Position numbers and translations under genes: made by a program. DNA of 64,000 nucleotides, taken from assembly GCF_019733355.1 (NCBI RefSeq), contig NZ_JAIHLQ010000021.1:53774-117773 (forward strand). The letters run 5' to 3'. Below, in pieces: positions 25,347-33,338 of this stretch. This DNA is from Pseudomonas baetica (lineage in GTDB: Bacteria > Pseudomonadota > Gammaproteobacteria > Pseudomonadales > Pseudomonadaceae). The notes under the pieces are model-generated. The model was not told the origin of the DNA. It saw nothing but the letters and a program-made list of their open reading frames with translations, and made no database searches. Within the stretch, counting starts at the first letter, position 1, and each line of letters starts with the position of its first letter.

Positions 25347-27967
25347 TGCTCCCATCCGGCCAAGGCCAGGTAGTCGTTGTAGGCTTCGTTAAGGTATTCC
25401 ATCAGCATCGCCTGATCGGGAGGGATCGAGTCCTCATCCTCTTCAATACCTTGCAGCGCAACTTCAAACCGCCCCTCTGCCTGTTGCGCCTTCCGCCACT
25501 TCCAGGCCTCGGTAAAACTGAGCCACAGCTGAGGCATTGTGCTTGGCGGATTGGCCGGCACTTGCTCTGAATCTCTGAAGGTTTGGTCATCCGGGGTTAG
25601 CAGGCGCGCGGACTCAAGGATGAAATAGGCTACGGAAGGCCATGAACCGCTGTCCTGACGAAGCAACTCGGCATAAATCGCCAACTGCAGATGGCGGTTT
25701 GCCTTGAGCTGCTCCGGGTATTTCTTGCCCCCCGACCACTTCATGTCGACGATGGCTCGATGTCCTAGCGCAGTGGTCAATACCAGGTCAGCAGAGCCGC
25801 CCAATGCGCCACCCTCGAAACGACCAGCCAGCGCCTGCTCAGACGTTACGACCGTGATGCCAGCATTGAGAAAGTGCGATCGCAGTCGAGTCAAAGCACG
25901 CAGCGCACGATGGCGCAGTGTTGCCAGGTCGGCACCGCGTCCCTCCATCAGCAACACCGCGCCTTCTTCACGTACCACACGGGGGAAGTGGGTCGAGAAC
26001 CAGCTGTTAAAATCTGTGGTGCTCATGCTCAGCGCGTCCGGCCGAGTGAAAAAGTGCTCAGCCAAGCGATGGGTCAACGAACCATAGAGCAAAAAACCGT
26101 CGCTCAGGCTCTGGCTTTTGGACGCCTGAATCTTGGCTCCGTATTGCAGCAACCATTGATAAGGGTTGAACAGCAACAGGTTGAGGCTCGAGAAAGACGC
26201 TTTCTCAGGCGTCTCGATCGGGATGTCGGGTGGCAGGCGCCACCAGCGTTTGCGCAGTGGCAGTGGCGCCGATGCTTGGACTTGGCAAAGCGGGCCGGGG
26301 TTATGCAGAAGCTCCTCGAGAATATGCACCTTTGGCTGCTGCACAACGGCTTCGATCATTTGCCAGAGCGGGTGGCTTTCCTCCCGTGGTGGCGCGAGTA
26401 CCAGTATCAGCCGGCAGTTTGCTGCCAGGACTGGTCGCAGCCAGTCACGGGCTGCTTGAGTCAGTAGTGTGGCACCGTCCGGTAGCGCCACCCCGGCATC
26501 GGCCAATTGAATGCGTTCGGCCTTGGACCAGGGCGACAGGGGCGGTAACACCGGCATGCTCAGGTGCCACCAGATCACTGTGTCGGCTTGCTCAATGGCC
26601 GCACCTGGACGCGAGACGCTCAAGTGGGCGCCGACTTGTGCGGCCAGCAATGGATTATCCACGCCGCTGGCTGTGGCTTGCTCGATGACCTGCTGCAACT
26701 GCCGCGGTTTTAACCGCTCCACACCTTGAAGATGCAAGGTCTTGAGGGAGTCTAGTGCTGCTTCACACTGAGCGTAACCTGCCTGAGCCGCGAATCTATG
26801 CGCGGGCTCTTGGTGCCCCAGGCGTGCTTTAAAAAACTTCAGCAACCGTTCGACACGTACCAGCACCTCACTGGGCGCCACGCCGTCGTCAGTCGTAAAA
26901 GTGGGCATATTCAGCCACTCGTCAATCGAGGCAAGTACGTCGGGCGCATCTGCAGCGTAATGCGCTGCGATTTCCTCCAGTGCATCCTCCCACTTGCTCC
27001 CGACGAGGCCGGGTGAGCTTGCTATTTTGGTTGCCAAGCGCCGACGTGCAAACAAACGAATCGGGCATATCGAGTGGGTCAAAAACTGCAGGAGTGCCGG
27101 GTAGTTGGCTGGTGCCCAAAGCAGCTCCATGGCCAGTGACAATACCTGCAGGGCAGGGCGTAGATTGCTGCTACCATTGAGGCCATGGCGAGCCTGGCCG
27201 GCACCAATAAAATGACCATCAAGACAACCACCCTCGTCACCCGTCACCAGCAAGGTGGGGGTGCCCTGGCCCAGTGAGCGGCTCAGCCAGCTGGCGGCCA
27301 ATGCTCGAGTTTGCGCTTGAACAACTTGCACTGTGCCATCTTCTTGCCATTGAATGGGCGTGACCTCTACACCGGCAATGCTCTGGCGCAATTGCATTTG
27401 CAACTGCCCCAGAAAACCTTGCGCCTTACCCTCCGGTATCTCCAGGCGCTCGTTAGGCAGGAGATTCAGCACCATTTGCCAGGCCAGTGGATAAAGCTCG
27501 AAAGCGTCAGCCAACAGCACGGTCTTGATCGGGGGGCGACGAGAGCCCAGCGCCTTGGCAACATTTTGCAAGCGCTGTCCCATGGAAGGGGCGACCTGCA
27601 CGCGAGCTTGAGTCTCGATCTCGGCAAGGTCTTTCAGACGTTGGCTGGCGTCGGCACCGACGCGCCCATCCCAACCGTGCAAATACAAATCACCCCGCCA
27701 GGCCAGCAATGCAGCAGCCACCCCCAATTCATCGGAGGAAAAACTGGCATGATAGAAGCGCAGTGGGTTATTGCAGTGCGCCAGGCAATCGCGGTACGTG
27801 GCTGTACGTTGTGCCGCACAAGGCTGACGTGCCACTAGGCCCAGCTGGGTCTCCAGAATATCCAGCAGTCCCTGTGGCCCGACGGTCAACGCCCCTAATC
27901 GATTACTGGCTCGTGTTGCCCGCTGACCATCGAGTTGCATGCCGAACGTGATAAGCATTTCTGACAC
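25343..27967 (-). CDS. AddB-like protein with C-terminal PD-(D/E)XK nuclease
   Basis: An 874-residue protein, partner of the AddA-like gene that it overlaps by four bases. The N-terminal two thirds resemble an inactivated helicase fold with no visible Walker A. The C-terminus has the nuclease set GGSADLVLTTALGHRAIVDMKW (about 735-757; Asp and Asp-Met-Lys) and HLQLAIYAELLRQ. NLLLFNPYQWLLQYGAKI (about 600) is the region that in RecB-type nucleases supplies the upstream helix. I could not see the four iron-sulfur cysteines typical of classical AddB, so this may be a variant. Likely a heterodimeric end-processing helicase-nuclease. Confidence 0.82.
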   Translation of the reverse strand: MSEMLITFGMQLDGQRATRASNRLGALTVGPQGLLDILETQLGLVARQPCAAQRTATYRDCLAHCNNPLRFYHASFSSDELGVAAALLAWRGDLYLHGWDGRVGADASQRLKDLAEIETQARVQVAPSMGQRLQNVAKALGSRRPPIKTVLLADAFELYPLAWQMVLNLLPNERLEIPEGKAQGFLGQLQMQLRQSIAGVEVTPIQWQEDGTVQVVQAQTRALAASWLSRSLGQGTPTLLVTGDEGGCLDGHFIGAGQARHGLNGSSNLRPALQVLSLAMELLWAPANYPALLQFLTHSICPIRLFARRRLATKIASSPGLVGSKWEDALEEIAAHYAADAPDVLASIDEWLNMPTFTTDDGVAPSEVLVRVERLLKFFKARLGHQEPAHRFAAQAGYAQCEAALDSLKTLHLQGVERLKPRQLQQVIEQATASGVDNPLLAAQVGAHLSVSRPGAAIEQADTVIWWHLSMPVLPPLSPWSKAERIQLADAGVALPDGATLLTQAARDWLRPVLAANCRLILVLAPPREESHPLWQMIEAVVQQPKVHILEELLHNPGPLCQVQASAPLPLRKRWWRLPPDIPIETPEKASFSSLNLLLFNPYQWLLQYGAKIQASKSQSLSDGFLLYGSLTHRLAEHFFTRPDALSMSTTDFNSWFSTHFPRVVREEGAVLLMEGRGADLATLRHRALRALTRLRSHFLNAGITVVTSEQALAGRFEGGALGGSADLVLTTALGHRAIVDMKWSGGKKYPEQLKANRHLQLAIYAELLRQDSGSWPSVAYFILESARLLTPDDQTFRDSEQVPANPPSTMPQLWLSFTEAWKWRKAQQAEGRFEVALQGIEEDEDSIPPDQAMLMEYLNEAYNDYLALAGWEQ

Positions 27968-28065
27968 GTTGACGCTCCTTGTGAACGCTGGTGGTTCAAC
28001 GCACCGTGATTGGCACGTTGTTGCATAAGGAAAAATAGACTGCTGATCAGCGACGTGGCGCTACC

Positions 28066-29154
28066 CTACGAACCTGGTGCGACGGTTTGTGTCGCGCCTG
28101 CCAGGTTTTGTAGCGAAACCACGGTACCTATTGCATCCGCCACTGAATCCAGTGGCCGGTAGGCTGCCGCCGCACGATGCAGTGTTTTGCCAATCTGAGC
28201 CCGCAGCTCGGGCGGCTGCTCCACCACCATTGAGTCGCCCAGGGACAAAATCCACCAGTGCAACTGCCAGGTGTTGCTCAGTGTCGAGCGTACTCGAAAG
28301 CCATTCTCCAACGGCTCCAGTGTCATATCCGCACTCAATGGTGTCTCACGAATCAGCCGCGTCTGATGGTCACTAACCCAAGCTTGAAACTGAATCTTTT
28401 CGGGGGTGCCGAACTGCAAGGCGTCACTGGCCAGGTACTCACACAAGTCAAATGCCTGTAATCCCTCTACGGGTTTATCGAGCTGATCGACATTGCGAAA
28501 ACGATGCACCGCAAACTGGCGCACATCGGTATACGGATGCGCTGTGGCGATCAAATAGGTCACCAACCCACGCTGTACCATGGCTAATGGATTGAGTGTC
28601 AGTTCACTGAGTTTGTCGTTGTGTGCCGAGTAATACTGACATTGCACTTGACGCTCATTAATCAGCGCCCTCTGCAATGTTTCCAGCAACAGTGGGTCGA
28701 TATCCGGCGCCTGCAGGTTTAGGTCCGGTCGCACGCTGGCGACCTTGTCCAGCCAGCGGGCAGCCGCGTTATCGTCCTCCAGTCCCTTGAGTTTCTGCCG
28801 CGCATGCACAAAGCGCGGTTCAAGCACGCTGAGCATGCTGGCGGGTAACAATGGGCGGATGGTGTCGGCAACCAGGGTCAGGCTCAAGGCTTCGCTCAGC
28901 GTAATGCCTTGCAGCTCCACATTCACGCCAGGCGTCCAGTACCAGGCTTGTGGCGTGCCTTCGCTACACTGCAACGGGAACACCAGCGACAGATCAATCA
29001 AGTCACGTTCGACGGTGCGCCGGCTGATGTTGAAACCGGAGGACTCAAGACGCGCCAGTAACTCCGTCACGGTGATACCGGACTCACGCTTTGGCAGGTG
29101 CTTGAGCAACTCCCATTGGCGGCTGACAGTGGAATGCGATTTGGCGGACGGCAT
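28066..29154 (-). CDS. WYL-domain transcriptional regulator (second of three)
   Basis: A 362-residue protein. The winged HTH is at about 10-65 (QWELLKHLPKRESGITVTELLARL, ISRRTVERDLIDLSLVFPL), the WYL domain around 185-235 (LTLNPLAMVQRGLVTYLIATAH, FAVHRFRNVDQL) and the WCX part follows. ATG at 29154 is preferred because AAGGAAA stands before it. It sits between the HEPN gene (31 bp upstream) and the AddB-like gene (98 bp downstream) on one strand, so it very likely controls this operon. Confidence 0.88.
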   Translation of the reverse strand: MPSAKSHSTVSRQWELLKHLPKRESGITVTELLARLESSGFNISRRTVERDLIDLSLVFPLQCSEGTPQAWYWTPGVNVELQGITLSEALSLTLVADTIRPLLPASMLSVLEPRFVHARQKLKGLEDDNAAARWLDKVASVRPDLNLQAPDIDPLLLETLQRALINERQVQCQYYSAHNDKLSELTLNPLAMVQRGLVTYLIATAHPYTDVRQFAVHRFRNVDQLDKPVEGLQAFDLCEYLASDALQFGTPEKIQFQAWVSDHQTRLIRETPLSADMTLEPLENGFRVRSTLSNTWQLHWWILSLGDSMVVEQPPELRAQIGKTLHRAAAAYRPLDSVADAIGTVVSLQNLAGATQTVAPGS

Positions 29155-29184
29155 GGGCTTTTCCTTGCGCAAGCGAGAGGTGGG

Positions 29185-29835
29185 TTACGACTTGACCACC
29201 GGGTAACAGGCGTCGCCCCACAATGTTTTCGGGTTGTCGAGCATCAGAAGGATCACCAGGGGGACAAGCTTTGCCAGCAGGTTTGAGCAGTCACGCAATT
29301 GTGTGCGATTGACGCTGCCGTCCCAGGTGGCTCCGCCATGAATCATTTGGTTGCGAAGGGTATAGATGCGGTTAAACATCACCCCCAGCACCTTGGCTGT
29401 ATCGCGATCGGCCAGTGCTGCATGAGCGCTACGTTTGCCGTTACGCAAGCGTTCCTCCCACATGGCTTCATTGATCTTGCCGTTCTGGAAATCCCAGAAG
29501 CTTTGGAAAACATAAGGGTTGTCCAGCAGTGCACGTATGCTCCCGGAAAACTCTGACCAAACCAGTTTTTCGATCAGGTGCTCGGTGTCCAGCGTACAAA
29601 GTTTTTGCAGGAAAGCCTTGAATGCCTCCTGTTCGGACAATCGATGCTGCTCATCAATATCGGTGGCATAGGCAGCGTTGAAAGCGATCCAGAGGAAGAT
29701 GAAGCGCCCGTCAACGTCCTCTGCCTGTTCCGCACGATTGAGCCAGCTCAGGGCTCGGTGAACCCGTAGCGCAAGGTTTGGGTGGTGCGCGTCGCGTTCG
29801 TTACGGTGGCGTGTCTTGAGTGACTGGTAATCCAT
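29185..29835 (-). CDS. HEPN-domain protein, putative ribonuclease
   Basis: A 216-residue, all-helical protein. Near residue 161 it has RNQMIHGG, fitting the HEPN RNase motif R-x4-6-H with the common RN start. The N-terminal WLNRAEQAEDVDGRFIFLWIAFNAAYA is typical of Apea/RiboL-type HEPN proteins. HEPN proteins often act as RNA-cutting effectors in abortive defence. It is the first gene of the minus-strand nuclease operon; AAAGGAAG precedes the ATG. The catalytic claim rests only on the motif. Confidence 0.75.
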   Translation of the reverse strand: MDYQSLKTRHRNERDAHHPNLALRVHRALSWLNRAEQAEDVDGRFIFLWIAFNAAYATDIDEQHRLSEQEAFKAFLQKLCTLDTEHLIEKLVWSEFSGSIRALLDNPYVFQSFWDFQNGKINEAMWEERLRNGKRSAHAALADRDTAKVLGVMFNRIYTLRNQMIHGGATWDGSVNRTQLRDCSNLLAKLVPLVILLMLDNPKTLWGDACYPVVKS

Positions 29836-30145
29836 TCCAGGTGCTTCCTTTGGCTGAGGGGATCCGCGGGACCTTGAGGATCATGGTTTTATCGGCGGAT
29901 GAGGGGCGGGATTGAGCATTCAATGAGCCCTGCGACACATTATGACGCGATATGGCGTTAAGCTATCACGTAATAAAGTTTTGTATCTATTCACTGATAC
30001 GTTATAGGGCAGGTGTTTTGGATGACGCATTGAGTGTCCATCCAGCGCAGGCTCATATCTAGGCCCCAGACAAAAAATTGAGGCCAATGGTCGCGGAAGC
30101 GGGTGACGACGACCTCCATTGCGTACTTACATTTAAGGTTTTTTG
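29836..30145. other. 310-bp divergent control region between the HEPN/AddAB arm and the DUF445/GTPase arm
   Basis: No convincing gene. It must hold the start signals for both arms. It has an A/T-rich stretch (ACGTAATAAAGTTTTGTATC, about 29971-29990) suitable for promoters. A small minus-strand frame (29991-30185) lacks coding character. Confidence 0.6.
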
Positions 30146-31423
30146 ATGTTGAAACTCGATTCACCGTTGGCGCGGATGAAGGCAATAGCGTCCGGGTTGT
30201 TCTTGTTGGCGGCAGCGCTCTATGTCGCAGCCTTGATGTTGATCCACTCCCATCCCGTGTTGGGGGGGTACATGAAAGCCTTCTCCGAGGCTGCGATGGT
30301 TGGCGCTATCGCCGACTGGTTTGCCGTTACTGCCCTGTTCCGACGCCCCTTGGGGTTGCCTATTCCTCACACGGCTATCATCCCGCGCAACAAGGCGCGT
30401 ATTGGCGCCAACCTGGGGGACTTTATTTGTACTCACTTTCTTTCACGTGAGCAGGTACTTCAGAAGGTCAGCGAATTTGATACTGCCAGGCGGTTGGCGC
30501 AATGGCTGTCGAAGGAAGACAACGCCGCAGTCTTGTCGGGTTTAGCCGTCAAGCTGGCTGGGCATGGTATTGGCGCCCTGCGTGACGAGCGTGTGCGCCA
30601 GTTTGTACGCAGCACTGCTCTGGCGCGCCTGGAAGAAGTTGATTTGGCAAAAATGAGTGGTCAGTTGCTGGAAGTGCTCACCGATGATGGGAGGGCACAG
30701 GAGGTACTCGACGCCGTATTGAATCAAGTCGATGTTTCACTGCAAGGCGAAGCGACAAAAAAACGCATCGCCGACGTTCTGGCCACGGAGTTCGAGTTCT
30801 TGCGGTTCAACGTTTTCGGCAAGGAACTGCCTCTGCACAACGTTGCCGGCAACTGGTCATCGGCAAAGTTGGTCGAGCGAATCTCTGACGTGATCAGCGA
30901 GGTCAACCACGACACTGAACACCCGTTGCGCAAACATTTCAACCAGCAGTTGGGAGCCTTGGTGCATAAGCTCAAGGAGGAGCCAGCTTTTCGTTTGCGT
31001 GCGGCACAACTGCGCGCTCAACTCGTTCAACACCCGGCCCTGCACAGCTACCTGACTGACATGGTCGACGATGTAGTGACCTGGTTTGAGGAAGACATTA
31101 CTCGAAGCGATTCCACAACGCGCCAGCGCTTGGAGGAGGGTACTCGCAAGCTTGGTGACGCATTGAGCGAAGACGCTTTGATGCAGGCCTGGATAAACGA
31201 CCAGATTCTGGCAATGGCGGGCCCATTGGTTGAGCGCTATCGCTCAGAGATCGGCCGCTACATCGCTGAACGCATCGAAGCCTGGAACGAGAAGGAACTG
31301 GTGGAGCAACTGGAGTCACACGTGGGCAAAGACCTTCAGTTTATTCGTATCAACGGAACATTGGTGGGAGGGCTGGTGGGGGTGATCATTCATCTTGGGA
31401 CTGAGTTTGCATTACAGATGTGA
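30146..31423 (+). CDS. DUF445 membrane protein
   Basis: A 425-residue protein. An N-terminal hydrophobic helix (ASGLFLLAAALYVAALMLIHSH, about 14-36) is followed by the DUF445 signature SEAAMVGAIADWFAVTALFRRPLGLPIPHTAIIPRNKARIG-type block (about 46-85, quoted only in part elsewhere). The long helical middle ends in a second membrane helix (GTLVGGLVGVIIHLGTEFAL). TTAAGG precedes the ATG. DUF445 proteins are inner-membrane proteins of unknown biochemical role. Here it heads an operon with dynamin-like GTPases, suggesting a membrane anchor or sensor for them. Confidence 0.85.
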   Translation: MLKLDSPLARMKAIASGLFLLAAALYVAALMLIHSHPVLGGYMKAFSEAAMVGAIADWFAVTALFRRPLGLPIPHTAIIPRNKARIGANLGDFICTHFLSREQVLQKVSEFDTARRLAQWLSKEDNAAVLSGLAVKLAGHGIGALRDERVRQFVRSTALARLEEVDLAKMSGQLLEVLTDDGRAQEVLDAVLNQVDVSLQGEATKKRIADVLATEFEFLRFNVFGKELPLHNVAGNWSSAKLVERISDVISEVNHDTEHPLRKHFNQQLGALVHKLKEEPAFRLRAAQLRAQLVQHPALHSYLTDMVDDVVTWFEEDITRSDSTTRQRLEEGTRKLGDALSEDALMQAWINDQILAMAGPLVERYRSEIGRYIAERIEAWNEKELVEQLESHVGKDLQFIRINGTLVGGLVGVIIHLGTEFALQM

Positions 31424-32000
31424 GAAGCACTTTGAATCGTGGTCCTCAGGAGAGTGTAAATCCCCAGTGAGCTTGCCGCTTAAAGATTTCCAGGCGAAGG
31501 CCGACAAAACAAAAGGCTGAGGCGACCAACGACTGAACCTTCAATGGAGTTATCAGCCTGTCCGTCACAGCGGGGTCGGCGATTTAAAATGGATTTTCTC
31601 GGGGCGACGCAATTTGTCGCGAGGCATGGTTATGCTCAAACCAGCCAATAAACAGGAGTATGGATCATGCTGAAAAACTTTCTCGCCGCAGTTGGCCTCG
31701 TCGTTATCGCCAAGAAAGGGTACGAGGTGTATCGGTCTTACAAGTCAATGGAGGCGGAAAACGAGTTTTTGCGAAAGGGGCAGGGGCCGGTTTAGTGTCC
31801 ATCCCATCGCCTTATTGCTGCTTGTAGATCTGCGTTTGATTGACAGGTTACTAAGGCGTGGCAAAGTGATATCGCGTGGAGGATGATCCGGGTTGCAGGT
31901 GTTCAGACGCTAGGGTGCGCGCTGAACGTTATGACTTGGGGGCAACTTGTGTTTGATCCCGGATGCGCCAGCGCTTCCGACACTGCAATAAGGACATTTC
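31424..32000. other. 577-bp stretch holding one 42-codon gene and otherwise no gene
   Basis: Apart from the small gene at 31667-31795 I see no coding frame, repeat or RNA structure here. Some of it may be a leader for the GTPase genes that begin at 32001. Confidence 0.5.
31667..31795 (+). CDS. 42-residue single-pass membrane peptide
   Basis: The peptide begins MLKNFLAAVGLVVIAKKGYE, a short membrane helix followed by a basic step, then a charged tail (YRSYKSMEAENEFLRKG). CAGGAG stands eight bases before the ATG. It sits between the DUF445 and GTPase genes on the same strand. Small hydrophobic peptides at such places are often toxins, anchors or adaptors; its role is unknown. Confidence 0.6.
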   Translation: MLKNFLAAVGLVVIAKKGYEVYRSYKSMEAENEFLRKGQGPV

Positions 32001-32867
32001 ATGCCAGCTGAAAATTGGCTGATTCAGCTCAATCGCGAGTCAGCTGAATTCGCGCGTTTGTATCAGGAGCGTCAAGAGGGAAAGACCGTCGACCGGACTT
32101 TGCGTATAGCGGTCTGTGGCCTGATGAACGCTGGCAAGAGCGCACTGCTCAATGCATTGACCGGCCATCTTGAAAACGAATTCTTCGAAACCAAAGCAGT
32201 GCGCTCGACTAAAACGGTGCAAACCTTAACCCATGGAGGGATTACTTACGTAGACACTCCGGGTATTGACGCCAATAACGAGGATGACCAGCACGCCTGG
32301 CGTGGCTTGGCGACGGCCGACATTATCCTGTTCGCCCACAACCTGGGCACGGGCACTCTGGAAACCGTAGAAATCAACTTCCTTAATGAGTTGAAACATC
32401 GGCGTCCTGATATCGAAGACAGCTTACTGGTCGTTCTGACCCATGCCGAAAGTGCGTCGGAGCAAAGGCAGGATCGCCTGGACGCAATCAGTGCCATCCT
32501 CTCGGCGTTGTTCAAGGCACCTCGCACGTTGATCCCGGCCTCGTTCACGACATACCGCAAAGGCGTGTTGGAGCAAAAGCCCGCCCTTATCGAACATAGC
32601 GGCATCAACGTGCTGCACCACCATTTGAAGACACTTGTCGAGCGCGCCGAAAGCGAGTTGCATGCCGTGCGCCGTGCGCGAGATAAGCAGCGTCTGAGTA
32701 AGTTGGAGGCCATTGTCGATAAGGCCATCGCCAAGCGGGAACGCACACTGGCTGCCGTCGAAGCCAAACAATCACAGGCGTTTCTGGTGCTTAGTCAGAG
32801 TGTGAACCAGTTGGTCAGCACGACCCGAGAACGCATCAGCCGCTGCGAAACCCTTGAATCCGATTGA
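32001..32867 (+). CDS. Dynamin-like GTPase A
   Basis: A 288-residue protein. The P-loop is CGLMNAGKSALLNAL (about 39-53), the G2 threonine is probably in KAVRSTKTVQTL and G3 is YVDTPGID (about 83-90). VVLTHAES (about 145) is a weak G4. After the G domain comes a charged coiled coil (RRARDKQRLSKLEAIVDKAIAKRERTL). It is shorter than the other two GTPases and ends in a helix, so it may pair with them. AAGGA precedes the ATG. Confidence 0.85.
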   Translation: MPAENWLIQLNRESAEFARLYQERQEGKTVDRTLRIAVCGLMNAGKSALLNALTGHLENEFFETKAVRSTKTVQTLTHGGITYVDTPGIDANNEDDQHAWRGLATADIILFAHNLGTGTLETVEINFLNELKHRRPDIEDSLLVVLTHAESASEQRQDRLDAISAILSALFKAPRTLIPASFTTYRKGVLEQKPALIEHSGINVLHHHLKTLVERAESELHAVRRARDKQRLSKLEAIVDKAIAKRERTLAAVEAKQSQAFLVLSQSVNQLVSTTRERISRCETLESD

Positions 32868-32879
32868 GAGAACATTGCT

Positions 32880-33332
32880 ATGTGGTGGTTATTGGTACCC
32901 TTAATCGGCGCTGTGGTTGCTGCCGTCGCCAGCTCCGACGATGAAGAAAAAGAAGCGGCCGAACGCAGGGCACGCATTCAGACTCGTGAGGCCGAGGCAC
33001 AGGCCATTGCTCGTCGCAAACAGGCAAACCTCGAGAAACGTAAGGCTCAACTGGTTGCCGACGTTGATGGCCAACTGAAAGATTTATTTGCGACGCACCC
33101 TGCGGTACTCGATCGAACTAACCAGGGCGCGCTGCACGTCAGTTTTGACAGCCTTAGTGCCTTTGTAATCAAAAAGGTGCCGAACAAACCAAAAGCTATG
33201 TTGAAGCACTTGGATACAATTGCCCCCGGTGCAGCCTTCAGCCCGATCTGGGTGAAGCAAGCTGTCCAGGCGCACGCACTTCAGAAAGAAATCACGGGCC
33301 TTCAGCGCCTGAAAGAAGAATTGCTGGGATAA
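32880..33332 (+). CDS. Membrane-anchored coiled-coil protein
   Basis: A 150-residue protein with an N-terminal membrane helix (WWLLVPLIGAVVAAVASS, 2-19), a long charged helix (DDEEKEAAERRARIQTREAEAQ..., 20-65) and a small C-terminal domain. It lies 12 bp after GTPase A and 6 bp before GTPase B, so all are one operon. It could tether the GTPases to the membrane. Family not recognised. Confidence 0.75.
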   Translation: MWWLLVPLIGAVVAAVASSDDEEKEAAERRARIQTREAEAQAIARRKQANLEKRKAQLVADVDGQLKDLFATHPAVLDRTNQGALHVSFDSLSAFVIKKVPNKPKAMLKHLDTIAPGAAFSPIWVKQAVQAHALQKEITGLQRLKEELLG

Positions 33333-33338
33333 GTCACG

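Noticed and set aside
22155..27967. RecBCD or Gabija as identity of the helicase-nuclease pair
   Set aside because: There is no RecD or TOPRIM-type GajA gene, and both proteins end in PD-(D/E)XK domains, which fits AddAB-like enzymes best.
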